Shown: positions 26,397 to 35,999 of the stretch, piece by piece | Position numbering within the stretch: the stretch's first letter is position 1 | Layout of the letters: the number at the start of each line of letters is the position of its first letter | Source: Sutcliffiella horikoshii | GTDB lineage: Bacteria > Bacillota > Bacilli > Bacillales > Bacillaceae_I | NCBI RefSeq assembly: GCF_020524325.1 | Contig: NZ_JAIVKY010000001.1 | Location: forward strand, 62,001 to 126,000 | DNA: 64,000 bases | Direction of reading: 5' to 3' | Program-made: the position numbers and the translations under genes | The notes under the pieces: model-generated | What the model was told of the DNA's origin: nothing | The model's input: only the letters and a program-made list of their open reading frames with translations | The model's database searches: none

Positions 26397-26427
26397 AGCC
26401 CACCCTCGGCAAAAAGGGTGAGCTTTT
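26397..26427 (-). terminator. Terminator after lysA
   Basis: Minus strand: GCTCACCCT / AGGGTGGGC stem with loop ttttgccg, then TTTAAAAA, 13 bp beyond the lysA stop. Confidence 0.82.
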
Positions 26428-26439
26428 GTTTGGTTGTGA

Positions 26440-27765
26440 TTATTTTGTTAGCTTCGTTTTCGCTTGAAAAGGTAAGTCCAGTCTTACTAGGTCTTCGAAT
26501 GTTTCGCGGCGGATGACTAGTTGAGCTTCTCCGTCTTCCACAAATACAACAGCAGGTTTCGCGATTCTGTTATAGTTGTTTGCCATTGCATAACCGTAAG
26601 CTCCGGTACAGAATACCGCCAAATAGTCTTCGTGATTCGCTTTTGGTAACGGAAGGTCCCAGATCAACATATCACCAGATTCGCAGCATTTTCCTGCTAT
26701 GGATACTTTGTCATCTGCTTCATCTTCCACTCTGTTTGCCAATACCGCCTCATATTTTGCCTGATATAACGCAGGACGGATATTGTCCGTCATACCGCCA
26801 TCAATCGCCAAATAATGCCTGATGTTAGGAATCTCTTTTTTAGATCCTACAGAATAGATGGTAGTTCCCGCGTCTCCTACCAATGAACGACCAGGTTCAA
26901 TCCATATTTCCGGCATTTTCAAACTATGATCTTTTACAATAGATTGAACATCAGTGATGATTTCTTCTACATAAACGGAAGCAGGAAGGGGATTGTCTTC
27001 CTCTGTATAGCGAATGCCAAATCCACCCCCAAGGTTTACAACACGCGCTTCAAATCCTTCTTCTTCGTTCCATTGCTTTAATGTATCAAAAAGTTTGCCT
27101 GCAGCAAGCTTAAATCCTGTTGTTTCAAAAATTTGAGAACCAATATGACAATGAATTCCCAGCAAGTCCAAATGAGTTGCATTAGAAGCAATCTTCATCG
27201 CTTCGTGTGCCTGGCCGCTTTGCAAGTCAAAACCGAATTTAGAATCCTCTTGGCCTGTCAAAATATAATCATGTGTATGTGCATTAATGCCTGGTGTAAC
27301 TCGAAGCAGAATTGGCATCGTATATCCATGCTTTTTACAGATATCCTGAAGCAAAGTCAATTCCAAGAAGTTGTCTACAACAACACAGCCAATTTTCTTC
27401 TCGACAGCCATTTCAAGCTCTTCCACACTCTTGTTGTTGCCGTGAAAGTGGATGCGATCTACCGGAAAGTCCGCCACAAGCGCTGTATAGAGTTCGCCTC
27501 CTGACACAACGTCTAGTGATAAGCCTTCCTCTTTTATTAGTTGAAACATAGCAACAGAAGAAAAAGCCTTACTAGCGTATGCTACTTGTGCTTTTACACC
27601 AAGATTTTTAAATGTTGTTTGAAAGTCGCGTGCACGTTGTCTAATTAGTGCAACATCATAAACGTATAGGGGAGTGCCATAATCTCCAGCAAGTTCAATT
27701 GTGTCCACTCCACCTATTTCCAAGTGTCCTTTTGCGTTTACTTTACTAGTTCCATGAAAATACAT
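26440..27765 (-). CDS. lysA: Diaminopimelate decarboxylase LysA
   Basis: Last step of lysine synthesis, meso-diaminopimelate to lysine plus CO2, PLP-dependent. 441 residues, standard for the family. The PLP lysine is K66 in VAYASKAFSS. Other motifs are GIHCHIGSQI, NLGGGFGIRY, EPGRSLVGDAG and the partner-subunit Cys in KCCESGDML. Located downstream of spoVA as in B. subtilis, but a terminator lies between, so it likely has its own promoter. B. subtilis links lysA to sporulation; here the sequence alone does not show that. Confidence 0.96.
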   Translation of the reverse strand: MYFHGTSKVNAKGHLEIGGVDTIELAGDYGTPLYVYDVALIRQRARDFQTTFKNLGVKAQVAYASKAFSSVAMFQLIKEEGLSLDVVSGGELYTALVADFPVDRIHFHGNNKSVEELEMAVEKKIGCVVVDNFLELTLLQDICKKHGYTMPILLRVTPGINAHTHDYILTGQEDSKFGFDLQSGQAHEAMKIASNATHLDLLGIHCHIGSQIFETTGFKLAAGKLFDTLKQWNEEEGFEARVVNLGGGFGIRYTEEDNPLPASVYVEEIITDVQSIVKDHSLKMPEIWIEPGRSLVGDAGTTIYSVGSKKEIPNIRHYLAIDGGMTDNIRPALYQAKYEAVLANRVEDEADDKVSIAGKCCESGDMLIWDLPLPKANHEDYLAVFCTGAYGYAMANNYNRIAKPAVVFVEDGEAQLVIRRETFEDLVRLDLPFQAKTKLTK

Positions 27766-27870
27766 ATGCCGTTTCCCCTCGCGCTGATAGTTTATGTAAC
27801 CCTATTTAATACCATATTCTCTATGAGAGTAATGTGGATGTGTTCTAGCCCTGTTAAAAAAATTTAAGCA

Positions 27871-27904
27871 AAAAACAGCTAAACAGAATCTTTAGCTGTT
27901 CGAA
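27871..27904 (-). terminator. Terminator after spoVAF
   Basis: Minus strand: AACAGCTAAAG / TTTAGCTGTT stem with loop attctg, followed by TTTTTTGC. It separates spoVAF from lysA. Confidence 0.85.
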
Positions 27905-27987
27905 CAATCACTTTTATTCTGTACTTGATTAAACTAAACTTTACCACACATGAATGCCTCTATCAAGCGAATATTCTTACTAGTTTG

Positions 27988-29466
27988 TTATTGAGGCTGT
28001 CTAAAACGATTTCTCGGATGTACGATGCTTGGACGAATTTTTGCACCTGGTGTACTTCTCCTAACAAGGATCATGAGTAACGCTTTTGGACTGAACGGAA
28101 TGAGCGGCCACAGGTACGGTGTATTTAACGAGCGAGTACCAGCAAGGAATAAAATTAATAAGGTTATTCCGACAACCAAACCTGGCACGTGAAAAAAGGC
28201 AACAAGCAATAAAAGGAGTAACCGCATTATTTTATTGGCCACACTCAGTTCATAACTTGGGGTTGTAAACGATCCAATTGCCGCTACTGCCACATACAAA
28301 ATAACCTCTGGGACAAAAAGCCCGACATCAATGGCAATTTGCCCAATCAATACAGCAGCAATCAAACCCATCGCAGTGGAGAGGGCGGTCGGGGTGTGAA
28401 TCGCTGCCAGTCTTAGAAACTCCACTCCTATATCTGCAAGAAAGATTTGAAAGACAACAGGAATATTAGATTCTTCATTTGGTCCAATAAAGCTTATCTG
28501 TTCTGGCAGCAGACTTGGTTCCAAAATCATTAAGAACCAAAGTGGTAACAGGAACAAAGAAGCAAAGATACCGCAAAAGCGGACCCAGCGGACAAACGTA
28601 CCAACTGCAGGTGACTGACGGTATTCCTCTACATGTTGCACATGATGGAAGAAGGTAGTCGGTGTAATGATGACACTTGGAGAAGTATCTACCATTACAA
28701 TGACATGCCCTTCCAACAGATGAGTAGCTGCAATGTCAGGTCTTTCTGTGTAACGAACGAGCGGATATGGATTATAACCCTGCTTTACGATAAACTCTTC
28801 AACTGTTTTATCCGCCATGGTCAGGCCATCAATATCAATATTTTTCGTTTCTTTTCGAACTATATCAACCAGGTCTGGGTCTGCTACATCCTTTATGTAT
28901 GCTAGACAAATGTCTGTTTTTGACCTTTCACCGACTTGAAAAATTTCATAACGAAGTCTCTCATCCCTAATTCTTCTTCGTGTCAGTGCAGTATTGACAA
29001 TAATATTCTCTACATAACCGTCCCTTGCTCCCCTGACCACTTTCTCCGTATCAGGTTCTTCAGGATTACGTCCTGGGTATGCACGGGTATCAATGACAAA
29101 TCCGCTGTGTTCGCCTTCTAGCAAAATAACAACAAGTCCACTGAGCACCTGGTCGACCACTTCATCCATATACTCAATGTTATTCACTTGCTGATTCACC
29201 AAGCGATTATGAACAATTTCTTTTACTTTATATGTCTTCTTTTCAAAATCATTTATGTGAAGCAGTTCTTCCATTAACTCTATAATAAACATTGTGTCAC
29301 ACAGACCATTTACATAATAGAGGTTCAATTCCTTACCAAGAACAGTGAACTTCCTTACGCCAAGGTCAAAGCTGACATCTAGTCCTACTTCGTCTTTGAA
29401 AAATTTCTCGTTATTCGTCAGCTTCGGTGATATCGGTACTTTTTCCATTCCATTGTGAGACATCAT
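27988..29466 (-). CDS. spoVAF: Stage V sporulation protein AF (GerA-family)
   Basis: Inner-spore-membrane protein of 492 residues resembling germinant-receptor A subunits. The soluble N-terminal part (about 1-270) contains [33 protein letters not shown]-type sequence and [19 protein letters not shown]. Five or so membrane helices follow (about 285-455), and a basic tail is present. It ends the spoVA operon and overlaps spoVAEA by 56 bp. Of the clustered ATGs, 29466 has the best spacing (7 nt) after GAGAGG. SpoVAF modulates germination in Bacillus (family knowledge). Confidence 0.93.
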   Translation of the reverse strand: MMSHNGMEKVPISPKLTNNEKFFKDEVGLDVSFDLGVRKFTVLGKELNLYYVNGLCDTMFIIELMEELLHINDFEKKTYKVKEIVHNRLVNQQVNNIEYMDEVVDQVLSGLVVILLEGEHSGFVIDTRAYPGRNPEEPDTEKVVRGARDGYVENIIVNTALTRRRIRDERLRYEIFQVGERSKTDICLAYIKDVADPDLVDIVRKETKNIDIDGLTMADKTVEEFIVKQGYNPYPLVRYTERPDIAATHLLEGHVIVMVDTSPSVIITPTTFFHHVQHVEEYRQSPAVGTFVRWVRFCGIFASLFLLPLWFLMILEPSLLPEQISFIGPNEESNIPVVFQIFLADIGVEFLRLAAIHTPTALSTAMGLIAAVLIGQIAIDVGLFVPEVILYVAVAAIGSFTTPSYELSVANKIMRLLLLLLVAFFHVPGLVVGITLLILFLAGTRSLNTPYLWPLIPFSPKALLMILVRRSTPGAKIRPSIVHPRNRFRQPQ

Positions 29467-30022
29467 ACCCATTCCTCTCTAAAATGATTTCGACCGCTTT
29501 ACTGGTAATGGGAGCTCCTCGTTTTACGTCATCTCTCCTTGCCATTTTTCCTATATCGCCAATTCCGACAATAAGCGGAAAATGCAGCTCATCTAAACAA
29601 TAGACGGTATCACCATTTATTCTTCCAATATCCATTTCCTGTATTCCACTTTTATCAACTCCATGAGAGGAGATTTGCAAATCACGATCAACAGTCACAT
29701 GCACTCTTGTCCATTCCGATTGGTGTGTTTTAGAAGCAACGGCGATTACTCCTAATACTTCAATCTGTTCATGAGTTGCCACATAGCGAAGTGCTCGCTC
29801 ACCTGCTCCCTCCCCAAGAAAACCGCTGTCATCAAACATTACAAAAACGGGTTCACTTTTCGCCTGCAATATAAGCTTCACTAACTCCTCCCCACTAAGC
29901 AAGGTAGGATTGCCAAATGAAGCGGAGATACATCTGCCACCATAGTGTTTAGCAACAAGCTGTATCGTCTTTTTGGCATATACATCTCCATCCGTTATTA
30001 AGATGACCCGTTTTGTAATCAC
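29411..30022 (-). CDS. spoVAEA: Stage V sporulation protein AE, subunit A
   Basis: Soluble protein of 203 residues. It starts with [19 protein letters not shown] and contains a Toprim-like arrangement: acidic DGD near residue 12, [19 protein letters not shown] around 78-97, and a C-terminal segment with [22 protein letters not shown] member of the seven-protein SpoVA set involved in dipicolinic acid handling and germination. It lies 6 bp from spoVAEB and overlaps spoVAF. Confidence 0.93.
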   Translation of the reverse strand: MITKRVILITDGDVYAKKTIQLVAKHYGGRCISASFGNPTLLSGEELVKLILQAKSEPVFVMFDDSGFLGEGAGERALRYVATHEQIEVLGVIAVASKTHQSEWTRVHVTVDRDLQISSHGVDKSGIQEMDIGRINGDTVYCLDELHFPLIVGIGDIGKMARRDDVKRGAPITSKAVEIILERNGYDVSQWNGKSTDITEADE

Positions 30023-30028
30023 ATCTAT

Positions 30029-30379
30029 CTACCCTTTCGGTTTAAAGATCAGTGCGGCGATAAAAGCAAATAGAATGGCAGCGGAAATCCCCGCAGAGGT
30101 TAACTCAAATATTCCCATCCCAATCCCGATAAAGCCGTGTTTCTCTGACTGGTGCATGGCACCGTGGAGTAAAGAATGACCAAAGCTTGTTATCGGTACG
30201 GTTGCACCTGCACCTGCAAAATCAATGAGCTTATCATATATTCCAAAGCCGTCCAAGATTGCCCCGGCGACAACAAACGAACTCATTACATGTGCAGGTG
30301 TAAGTTTTGCAAAATCCAATAATAGCTGCCCAATAACACAAATCAAACCACCGACCACAAAAGCTATGAGATATTCCAT
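30029..30379 (-). CDS. spoVAEB: Stage V sporulation protein AE, subunit B
   Basis: Small membrane protein of 116 residues with three or four helices, homologous to SpoVAC. The shared motif [22 protein letters not shown] is at about residues 50-72. Part of the SpoVAC/AD/AEb core that forms the dipicolinate channel assembly in the spore inner membrane (family knowledge). It overlaps spoVAD (stop and start share a base). Confidence 0.95.
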   Translation of the reverse strand: MEYLIAFVVGGLICVIGQLLLDFAKLTPAHVMSSFVVAGAILDGFGIYDKLIDFAGAGATVPITSFGHSLLHGAMHQSEKHGFIGIGMGIFELTSAGISAAILFAFIAALIFKPKG

Positions 30380-31389
30380 TATGGACCCACCCTCTCTAAC
30401 ACAACTCCATGGGCAATCGTTGGAATCGATTCCTTTTGCTGAATCATGGTAGGACTGAGTAATGCTCCTGTAGCGACTACAAGAACTTTTTTGATCATGC
30501 CAGTCAATAGTTCATTAATGAGATGGGCATATGTTACGACCGCACAGCATCCACAACCGCTTCCGCCGGCAAATACTTCTTGATCTGGCCGGAAAATCAT
30601 TAATCCGCAATCGCTATGTTTAACGGTGATATCATAGCCTTCTTCTTTTAAAAGCTCCTTTAAGATAGGACTTCCGACTCCAGAAAGGTCGCCTGTTACG
30701 ATCAGGTCATAACTGTCTGGATTAACATTTAGATCTTGAAAATGCGCTTGAATCGTATCAGCTGCTGCCGGCGCCATGGCGGAACCCATGTCAAACGGGT
30801 CTGTGATACCAAGATCCATTACCCTTCCGATGGTCGCTGAGGTAATACGGATAGGGCTCGGCTCTTTGCTGACAAGCGCAGTGCCAGACCCAGTCACAGT
30901 GAAAGTTGCAGAATCAGGTTTTTGGCCGCCGTATTCGGTAGGATAGCGAAACTGCCTTTCTGCTGTGGCATTGTGGCTGCTGGTGGAAGCAAGTACCCTT
31001 TTGGCAAAACCACCGTCCACAAGCGCTGCCCCTACTGCCAATGTTTCCATGGAGGTGGAGCAAGCACCAAACATGCAAAGGAAAGGAATTTGATGATGCC
31101 GTGCTACATAATTAGCCGTTACATTCTGGTTAAGTAAGTCTCCTGCAAGAAAAAAGTCAATGTCCTTGTATTCCAGGTTCACCTTTTCGAGACAAGTTTG
31201 AATAGATTGCTCCATCAACCTTCTTTCGGCAAGCTCCCAATTATCTTCACCACAGTGGAGCGCATCATGCGTTTTATCAAACAAAGAACCAAGTGGCCCT
31301 TCCGCTTCTTTTGGTCCAACAGCTGTTCCAGTTGAATTAATATAGATTGGTTGTTCAAAAACCCAACTTTGCTTTCCCGTAAGTCGCAT
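30379..31389 (-). CDS. spoVAD: Stage V sporulation protein AD
   Basis: Soluble thiolase-fold protein of 336 residues that binds dipicolinic acid and associates with the inner spore membrane (known in B. subtilis). Thiolase-like blocks visible are [21 protein letters not shown] near residue 105, [13 protein letters not shown] near 170 and the glycine/cysteine-rich [17 protein letters not shown] near 275. 11 bp downstream of spoVAC and overlapping spoVAEB. Confidence 0.96.
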   Translation of the reverse strand: MRLTGKQSWVFEQPIYINSTGTAVGPKEAEGPLGSLFDKTHDALHCGEDNWELAERRLMEQSIQTCLEKVNLEYKDIDFFLAGDLLNQNVTANYVARHHQIPFLCMFGACSTSMETLAVGAALVDGGFAKRVLASTSSHNATAERQFRYPTEYGGQKPDSATFTVTGSGTALVSKEPSPIRITSATIGRVMDLGITDPFDMGSAMAPAAADTIQAHFQDLNVNPDSYDLIVTGDLSGVGSPILKELLKEEGYDITVKHSDCGLMIFRPDQEVFAGGSGCGCCAVVTYAHLINELLTGMIKKVLVVATGALLSPTMIQQKESIPTIAHGVVLERVGP

Positions 31390-31400
31390 ACTTCTACCCC

Positions 31401-31859
31401 CTAACCAGTAAAGCTCATATTTAATAAGTACCTGATCATGCCAACCACATAGGCAGCCACCACTCCAAATACGATGACGCTTCCTGCAAGCTTAAACATA
31501 TTTGTCGCAACGCCAAGGACAATTCCTTCACTACGATGCTCCATCGCCGCACTTGTCATGGAATTTGCAAACCCAGTCACGGGCACTGCAGAACCAGCAC
31601 CAGCAAATTGACCAAGTTTATCGTAAATACCAAGCCCTGTAAGCAAGGCTGAAATTAAAATGAGAGTAGCTACTGTAGGATTTCCCACATTTTCTTCATT
31701 GAAATTAAACACCGTCATATAGAAATTTTGGATACCCTGCCCAATCAAACATATTAGCCCTCCTACAAGAAAAGCCTTCACGCAATTGATAATGTAAGGT
31801 GTTTTAGGCTGGAACTTTTTTATGTTATTTTTATAATTATCTTTAAGCTTTTCACTCAT
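31401..31859 (-). CDS. spoVAC: Stage V sporulation protein AC
   Basis: Membrane protein of 152 residues, mechanosensitive-channel component of the SpoVA dipicolinate complex. Basic N-terminus, then four helices with the family motif GIYDKLGQFAGAGSAVPVTG at about 83-102. The frame opens three codons earlier, but the ATG at 31859 stands 10 nt from AGGAGG, whereas the first ATG overlaps it. Paralogous with SpoVAEB. Confidence 0.95.
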   Translation of the reverse strand: MSEKLKDNYKNNIKKFQPKTPYIINCVKAFLVGGLICLIGQGIQNFYMTVFNFNEENVGNPTVATLILISALLTGLGIYDKLGQFAGAGSAVPVTGFANSMTSAAMEHRSEGIVLGVATNMFKLAGSVIVFGVVAAYVVGMIRYLLNMSFTG

Positions 31860-31873
31860 GATTGCCATACCTC

Positions 31874-32296
31874 CTACAAATTGACAAACACCAACCAGTG
31901 ATATAACGACCCAATTATCTTCCCGAACACGATGGCCATCAAGAGAATTGCCATCTGACCGTCAACGCCAATTCTTTTTGCTAATATCGGCAGGACATTT
32001 AGCACTTCTGTTAAGGCTGCTGCAAGCAAGCCTACAAACACCCCACAAAACAAACCAATCGGGATGGCGAGAATAGAAGGTAGATGAAAAGCGACACTGT
32101 TTAAACTAATCCAACTTCCAAACAATGCCCCTCCAATTACTCCCCATTCGTAGCCATAAACAAATTTTGTCGTCTTGGTCAATTGCGTTAACCTTGGAAT
32201 GATTCCTAGCACTGCAAGAAACGCAACAAAGCCTGATCCAACAGCTAGCCCCCCTGCCAAACCGAGGAATACAACAAATACAATGTTAATCGTCAT
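31874..32296 (-). CDS. spoVAB: Stage V sporulation protein AB
   Basis: Membrane protein of about 140 residues with four predicted helices; includes GSGFVAFLAVLGIIPRLTQL near the N-terminus and GGALFGSWISLNS. Required for spore formation as part of SpoVA. The frame starts at 32326 inside spoVAA, but the ATG at 32296 (or TTG at 32299) matches the B. subtilis protein length; the AAGGAG upstream is somewhat distant, so the start is less sure. It overlaps spoVAA by 11 bp. Confidence 0.92.
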   Translation of the reverse strand: MTINIVFVVFLGLAGGLAVGSGFVAFLAVLGIIPRLTQLTKTTKFVYGYEWGVIGGALFGSWISLNSVAFHLPSILAIPIGLFCGVFVGLLAAALTEVLNVLPILAKRIGVDGQMAILLMAIVFGKIIGSLYHWLVFVNL

Positions 32297-32906
32297 CAAT
32301 TTTTTTTGAGCTCTCCTTGTTTTCATGCATGATTACATATTGATCTAGATCTTGTTGGTAGTTGAACATCTCTACTTCTAGGGGGCTTGGCTCTTCATTG
32401 ATCCTTTTTCGAAAAACATGATTAAAAAACAAAATCATGCCTAGGCCCAAACCGATGGAATAAGGAATTTGGAGAAGGAGCGGCTTGTCATCTTCCAGGC
32501 CGGTGATGGTTTTAAATATCTTCTGGTGAACAATCCGCATGCTAACATCTTCATGAAAATTCATAATGGCAAGTGCAGCACCTAAGAAAAGAAGAAGCCA
32601 GACTCCAATAAAAAACATTGGGCGGAAGCGTTTTTTCTTATACACAACCTCCACAATGGTCTGAGCAGGTCCAAAGGTTTGTATATCGAGTTCTCCATCC
32701 ACTTTTCTAATCTCTTTAATCATCCGCATTACATCCAACACGACAATGGATCTATCACTCATGTTTATTTGATGAATAGAAATATTGCGCACTTTTTCTA
32801 AAATTTCCGTATCTGCAACTAACTGGGCCACATCTTCTATTTTTATCATTTGATTTGGACGAGCTTGAATCCGGTGACGAAGGCGAACATATAGCGATTT
32901 ATCCAT
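32286..32906 (-). CDS. spoVAA: Stage V sporulation protein AA
   Basis: First gene of spoVA. 206 residues: an N-terminal cytoplasmic part (MDKSLYVRLRHRIQARPNQM), then two membrane helices (about 98-115 and 145-165), with MNFHEDVSMRIVHQKIFKTI and PLLLQIPYSIGLGLGMILFF matching B. subtilis closely. The C-terminal tail reads EEPSPLEVEMFNYQQDLDQY. The frame opens at a TTG 7 codons upstream, but the ATG at 32906 aligns with the B. subtilis start. A sigma-G promoter precedes it. Confidence 0.94.
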   Translation of the reverse strand: MDKSLYVRLRHRIQARPNQMIKIEDVAQLVADTEILEKVRNISIHQINMSDRSIVVLDVMRMIKEIRKVDGELDIQTFGPAQTIVEVVYKKKRFRPMFFIGVWLLLFLGAALAIMNFHEDVSMRIVHQKIFKTITGLEDDKPLLLQIPYSIGLGLGMILFFNHVFRKRINEEPSPLEVEMFNYQQDLDQYVIMHENKESSKKIDDD

Positions 32907-32942
32907 CTTCCAAACACATCCTGCCAAAAGATATTGTATATG

Positions 32943-32972
32943 TAGTATGGATTAGTGGGAGATTTACCATGC
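32943..32972 (-). promoter_or_regulatory. Sigma-G promoter of the spoVA operon
   Basis: Minus strand: GCATG, 18-bp spacer, CATACTA. This fits the known sigma-G pattern GHATR-N18-CATNHTA exactly and lies just upstream of spoVAA, whose homologues are forespore sigma-G genes. Confidence 0.82.
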
Positions 32973-33012
32973 AAAGGAAAAAAGAACACCAAGAATTACC
33001 ACGTTTTCTCCA

Positions 33013-33052
33013 ACAAAAAAACCGTACGGACATTATTCATCCATACGGTCTT
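33013..33052 (-). terminator. Terminator overlapping the sigF stop codon
   Basis: Minus strand: ACCGTATGG / CCGTACGGT stem followed by TTTTTTTG. The sigF stop (33033-33035) lies inside the loop, so the last codons of sigF form the 5' arm. Confidence 0.85.
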
Positions 33053-33788
33053 TCATTTGTTGCAATATTTTCTTTTCCAGACGGCTTACCTGCACTTGGG
33101 ATATACCAAGACGCTGGGCAACTTCGGTTTGAGTCTGGTCTTTATAGTAACGCAGATACACAATCAGCTTTTCTCGTTCATCCAGCTCTTCAATAGCCTC
33201 TTTCAAGGCTATCTTATCAAACCAGCGATGCTCAGAATGATCAGCGATTTGATCCAATAGCGTAATAGGGTCCCCATCATTTTCATAGACGGTTTCATGG
33301 ATAGAAGAAGGTGCGCGTGCAGCTTCTTGCGCTAGCACCACTTCTTCAGCGGTGATCTCCAAGAATTCTGCTATTTCATTAATGGTCGGCACTCTACCAT
33401 ACCTTTTGGATAATTCATCTTTCGCTTTTCTGATCTTGTTTGCCACTTCCTTCAACGAGCGGCTAACTTTCACACTACCGTCATCCCTGATGAATCGCTG
33501 AATTTCTCCAATGATCATCGGAACGGCGTAGGTAGAAAATTTTACGTCATAGGAAAGGTCAAACTTATCGACTGATTTTAAAAGTCCGATGCAGCCAATC
33601 TGAAACAGGTCGTCCGGTTCATAACCTCTGTTCATAAAGCGTTGAACCACAGACCAGACAAGCCTCATGTTTTTTTGCACAATCGTATCTCTTGCTTCTT
33701 GTTCGCCGGATTGACTTCTTTTTATCAGTTCTTTTACTTCATGATCTTTTAGGTATGTTTGTGTTTGGTTCTTGACCTCAACATCCAT
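33033..33788 (-). CDS. sigF: Forespore RNA polymerase sigma factor SigF
   Basis: Early forespore sigma factor of 251 residues. Region 2 contains LVWSVVQRFMNRGYEPDDLF and IGCIGLLKSVDKFDLSYDVK. Region 3 follows (KVSRSLKEVANKIRKAKDEL), and region 4 has a helix-turn-helix TQTEVAQRLGISQVQVSRLE. It is held inactive by SpoIIAB and released by SpoIIAA. Third gene of spoIIAA-spoIIAB-sigF, 12 bp after spoIIAB. Confidence 0.97.
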   Translation of the reverse strand: MDVEVKNQTQTYLKDHEVKELIKRSQSGEQEARDTIVQKNMRLVWSVVQRFMNRGYEPDDLFQIGCIGLLKSVDKFDLSYDVKFSTYAVPMIIGEIQRFIRDDGSVKVSRSLKEVANKIRKAKDELSKRYGRVPTINEIAEFLEITAEEVVLAQEAARAPSSIHETVYENDGDPITLLDQIADHSEHRWFDKIALKEAIEELDEREKLIVYLRYYKDQTQTEVAQRLGISQVQVSRLEKKILQQMKDRMDE

Positions 33789-33800
33789 AGGCTTAGCTCC

Positions 33801-34241
33801 TTAATTACAAAGCGCTTTGCTCTTAGCTAAATACTTGGTCATACGGATTGAGGTGCCTGTATCTCTAGATGAATGAATTTCTACATAATCCATAAAGTTT
33901 TCCATGATGGTAAACCCCATACCAGAACGCTCGAGCTCAGGCTTAGTAGTATATAACGGCTGTCTAGCTTCCTCTACATCATCAATACCCATACCTTCAT
34001 CCTTGATGGTGATATGGACAGCTCCGTCTTCTAGTTCGACAGAAATGTAAACAGTGGCATTAGGGTCATTGTCATAACCATGAATAATTGCATTTGTCAC
34101 TGCTTCTGAAACGACTGTTTTAATCTCAGTCAACTCATCCATGGTCGGGTCCAATTGCATGATGAAAGCCGCTACTGTTACCCTTGCGAACGATTCATTT
34201 TGGCTAAGGGCAGAAAATTGAAGGTTCATGTGATTTTTCAT
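33801..34241 (-). CDS. spoIIAB: Anti-sigma-F factor / serine kinase SpoIIAB
   Basis: GHKL-fold protein kinase of 146 residues that binds sigma-F and phosphorylates SpoIIAA. Nucleotide-binding boxes: [15 protein letters not shown] (N box), [14 protein letters not shown] (G1) and [14 protein letters not shown] (G2). The start overlaps the spoIIAA stop by one base, consistent with balanced synthesis of kinase and substrate. Confidence 0.97.
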   Translation of the reverse strand: MKNHMNLQFSALSQNESFARVTVAAFIMQLDPTMDELTEIKTVVSEAVTNAIIHGYDNDPNATVYISVELEDGAVHITIKDEGMGIDDVEEARQPLYTTKPELERSGMGFTIMENFMDYVEIHSSRDTGTSIRMTKYLAKSKALCN

Positions 34242-34591
34242 TACGCCACCCCCAATTTTTGCAGGGCGTTTTCTTCACTTTCTTCTAAACGGATAATTTT
34301 AAATAGCCCGGACATTTCAAACAAACGTTTTACAGCAGGTGAAATAGAACAAACCACCATTTCTCCCCCATTATTTTTAATTTGTTTATAGCGACCCAAT
34401 ATGACACCGAGCCCTGAGCTATCCATAAAAGATAACTGTTCCAAATTTAAAATAATATGAGTGATCTGATGTTTTTCAATTATAGCTGTAGCTTGGTTAC
34501 GCAAATTTTCAGCTGTATGGTGATCCAATTCACCTGCTAAACGTACACAAAGAACATTTTGTTTGACTTCCAAATCAACGGTAAGACTCAC
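34241..34591 (-). CDS. spoIIAA: Anti-anti-sigma-F factor SpoIIAA
   Basis: STAS-domain protein of 116 residues. The phosphorylated serine is Ser58 in [16 protein letters not shown], at the same residue number as in B. subtilis. Dephosphorylated SpoIIAA releases sigma-F from SpoIIAB in the forespore. First gene of the spoIIA operon proper, 131 bp from dacF, with a candidate sigma-H promoter in that gap. Confidence 0.97.
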   Translation of the reverse strand: MSLTVDLEVKQNVLCVRLAGELDHHTAENLRNQATAIIEKHQITHIILNLEQLSFMDSSGLGVILGRYKQIKNNGGEMVVCSISPAVKRLFEMSGLFKIIRLEESEENALQKLGVA

Positions 34592-34631
34592 TGCACTTTC
34601 CCCCTTGTGGAAACTTTGTTCAGTGAGTCAA

Positions 34632-34659
34632 TTTCTATATTTGATTTCCGTTTTCCTGC
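34632..34659 (-). promoter_or_regulatory. Candidate sigma-H promoter of spoIIA
   Basis: Minus strand: GCAGGAAAA, about 14-bp spacer, AGAAA. This is close to the sigma-H pattern RWAGGAWWT/HGAAT; the spoIIA operon of B. subtilis is sigma-H dependent. Spo0A boxes were not confidently located. Confidence 0.5.
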
Positions 34660-34722
34660 CTGCAGACAAAACTAGTGTTTATTCGCTAAAAAAACAAGTT
34701 CTATTTTGGTGGTAGTTTGTAT

Positions 34723-35886
34723 TTATCCTAGCTTGGAGAAGTGACCCATGGAACGTTTGAAAAGTTGCCACCAGCTTGCTTCGTTACTGTCTTTTGCAGC
34801 TACAAGGTCACTTTCAGAAAGGACTTTACCGCCTTTTTTCAAGACAATCTTTCCTACTTTGTCTCCTTTTTTAACTGGCGCCTTCACATTTTCATCTACA
34901 GTAATTTCTTTCTCCACATCATCAGTACTCTCGCCTTTTTTCGTTAGAACAGAAATCGGTTCACTCGTTACCGCATCTACTTCTTTTTCAGAACCTTTAC
35001 TGATTTCAACTCTTCCAACTGCTACGTTTCTTTCATACATAGGATGCGTTTTATACTGACTGAATGCGAAATCCAACATATTTGTGATCTGAGCATTTCG
35101 GTCTTTCGGTGTTGGTGCACCAAATACTACAGCAATTACTCGCATATTGTCTTTCTTGGCAGTAGCTGTTAAACAATATTTTGCTTCTTGTGTAAATCCG
35201 GTTTTTACTCCGTCCACACCAGGATAGAATCTAACAAGTTTATTCGTATTCACCAGCCAGAATTTTTTCTCTGAATCTTGTCTGAGATAGTCTTCATATT
35301 GACCTGTATATTTGGTAATGCCCTCATATTTCAAAAGTTCTTTTGCCATTACTGCCATGTCGTTTGCTGTGCTGTAATGATTTTTAGCAGGCAAGCCTGT
35401 TGGATTTTGAAATAGTGTGTTCTCTAATCCAAGGTCTTTTACTTTGGCATTCATTCTATCTACAAATGCAGCTTCAGATCCTGCGATACGTTCTGCCATT
35501 GCGACAGAAGCATCATTACCTGATGCGATTGCAATACCGCGAAGCATTTCATCTGTCGTCATCTCTTCACCAGGTTCAAGGAATATCTGCGATCCTCCCA
35601 TAGAGGCAGCATATTCACTTGTTCTGATTTTTTCATCCCACGTAAGTTCACCTTTATCAATGGCTTCCATAATGAGGAGCATCGTCATAATTTTTGTCAT
35701 ACTCGCCGGCGGCAATTTTTCGTGTCCATTCTTTTCATACAACACTTGACCAGTGTCGCGTTCAATCAATATTGCAGATCTAGCATTTTCAGTAAGTTGA
35801 ACACTTTTTTCTTCCGCCCCTACAACAGGACTAAATGCGGAAAAAGTAAAAGCAATTGCAATTATTGCGGTGGTTAACTTTTTCAT
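34723..35886 (-). CDS. dacF: D-alanyl-D-alanine carboxypeptidase DacF
   Basis: Sporulation penicillin-binding protein of 387 residues that adjusts cortex cross-linking with DacB. The signal peptide (1-23, ending VVGA) precedes an S11 domain with S62-M-T-K65, SGN in IASGNDAS and KTG in GVKTGFTQ. A PBP5-like C-terminal domain and an amphipathic end (ASWWQLFKRSMGHF) follow. The ATG at 35886 (MKKLTT) lies after GGAGGTCTAAGG; the ATG six codons earlier overlaps this site. Expected to be sigma-F controlled; a fitting promoter is present. Confidence 0.95.
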   Translation of the reverse strand: MKKLTTAIIAIAFTFSAFSPVVGAEEKSVQLTENARSAILIERDTGQVLYEKNGHEKLPPASMTKIMTMLLIMEAIDKGELTWDEKIRTSEYAASMGGSQIFLEPGEEMTTDEMLRGIAIASGNDASVAMAERIAGSEAAFVDRMNAKVKDLGLENTLFQNPTGLPAKNHYSTANDMAVMAKELLKYEGITKYTGQYEDYLRQDSEKKFWLVNTNKLVRFYPGVDGVKTGFTQEAKYCLTATAKKDNMRVIAVVFGAPTPKDRNAQITNMLDFAFSQYKTHPMYERNVAVGRVEISKGSEKEVDAVTSEPISVLTKKGESTDDVEKEITVDENVKAPVKKGDKVGKIVLKKGGKVLSESDLVAAKDSNEASWWQLFKRSMGHFSKLG

Positions 35887-35916
35887 CCTTAGACCTCCAT
35901 TCATATTCCTACTTCA

Positions 35917-35945
35917 CATTTTTTCCAAAAAGTTAAGTTTTATAC
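35917..35945 (-). promoter_or_regulatory. Candidate sigma-F promoter of dacF
   Basis: Minus strand: GTATA, 14-bp spacer, GGAAAAAATG. Both boxes match the sigma-F consensus (GYWTA and GGNRANAHTR); the spacer is slightly short. B. subtilis dacF is sigma-F dependent. Confidence 0.65.
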
Positions 35946-35999
35946 TAAGTATTGGTAATGGAGGGAAATAATTTTATCACATACAAAGAACAGTTAAGG

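Noticed and set aside
27766-27870. Sigma-G promoter for lysA
   Set aside because: GAATA is followed after 18 bp by CATAAAC, which misses two key -10 positions; not strong enough to list.
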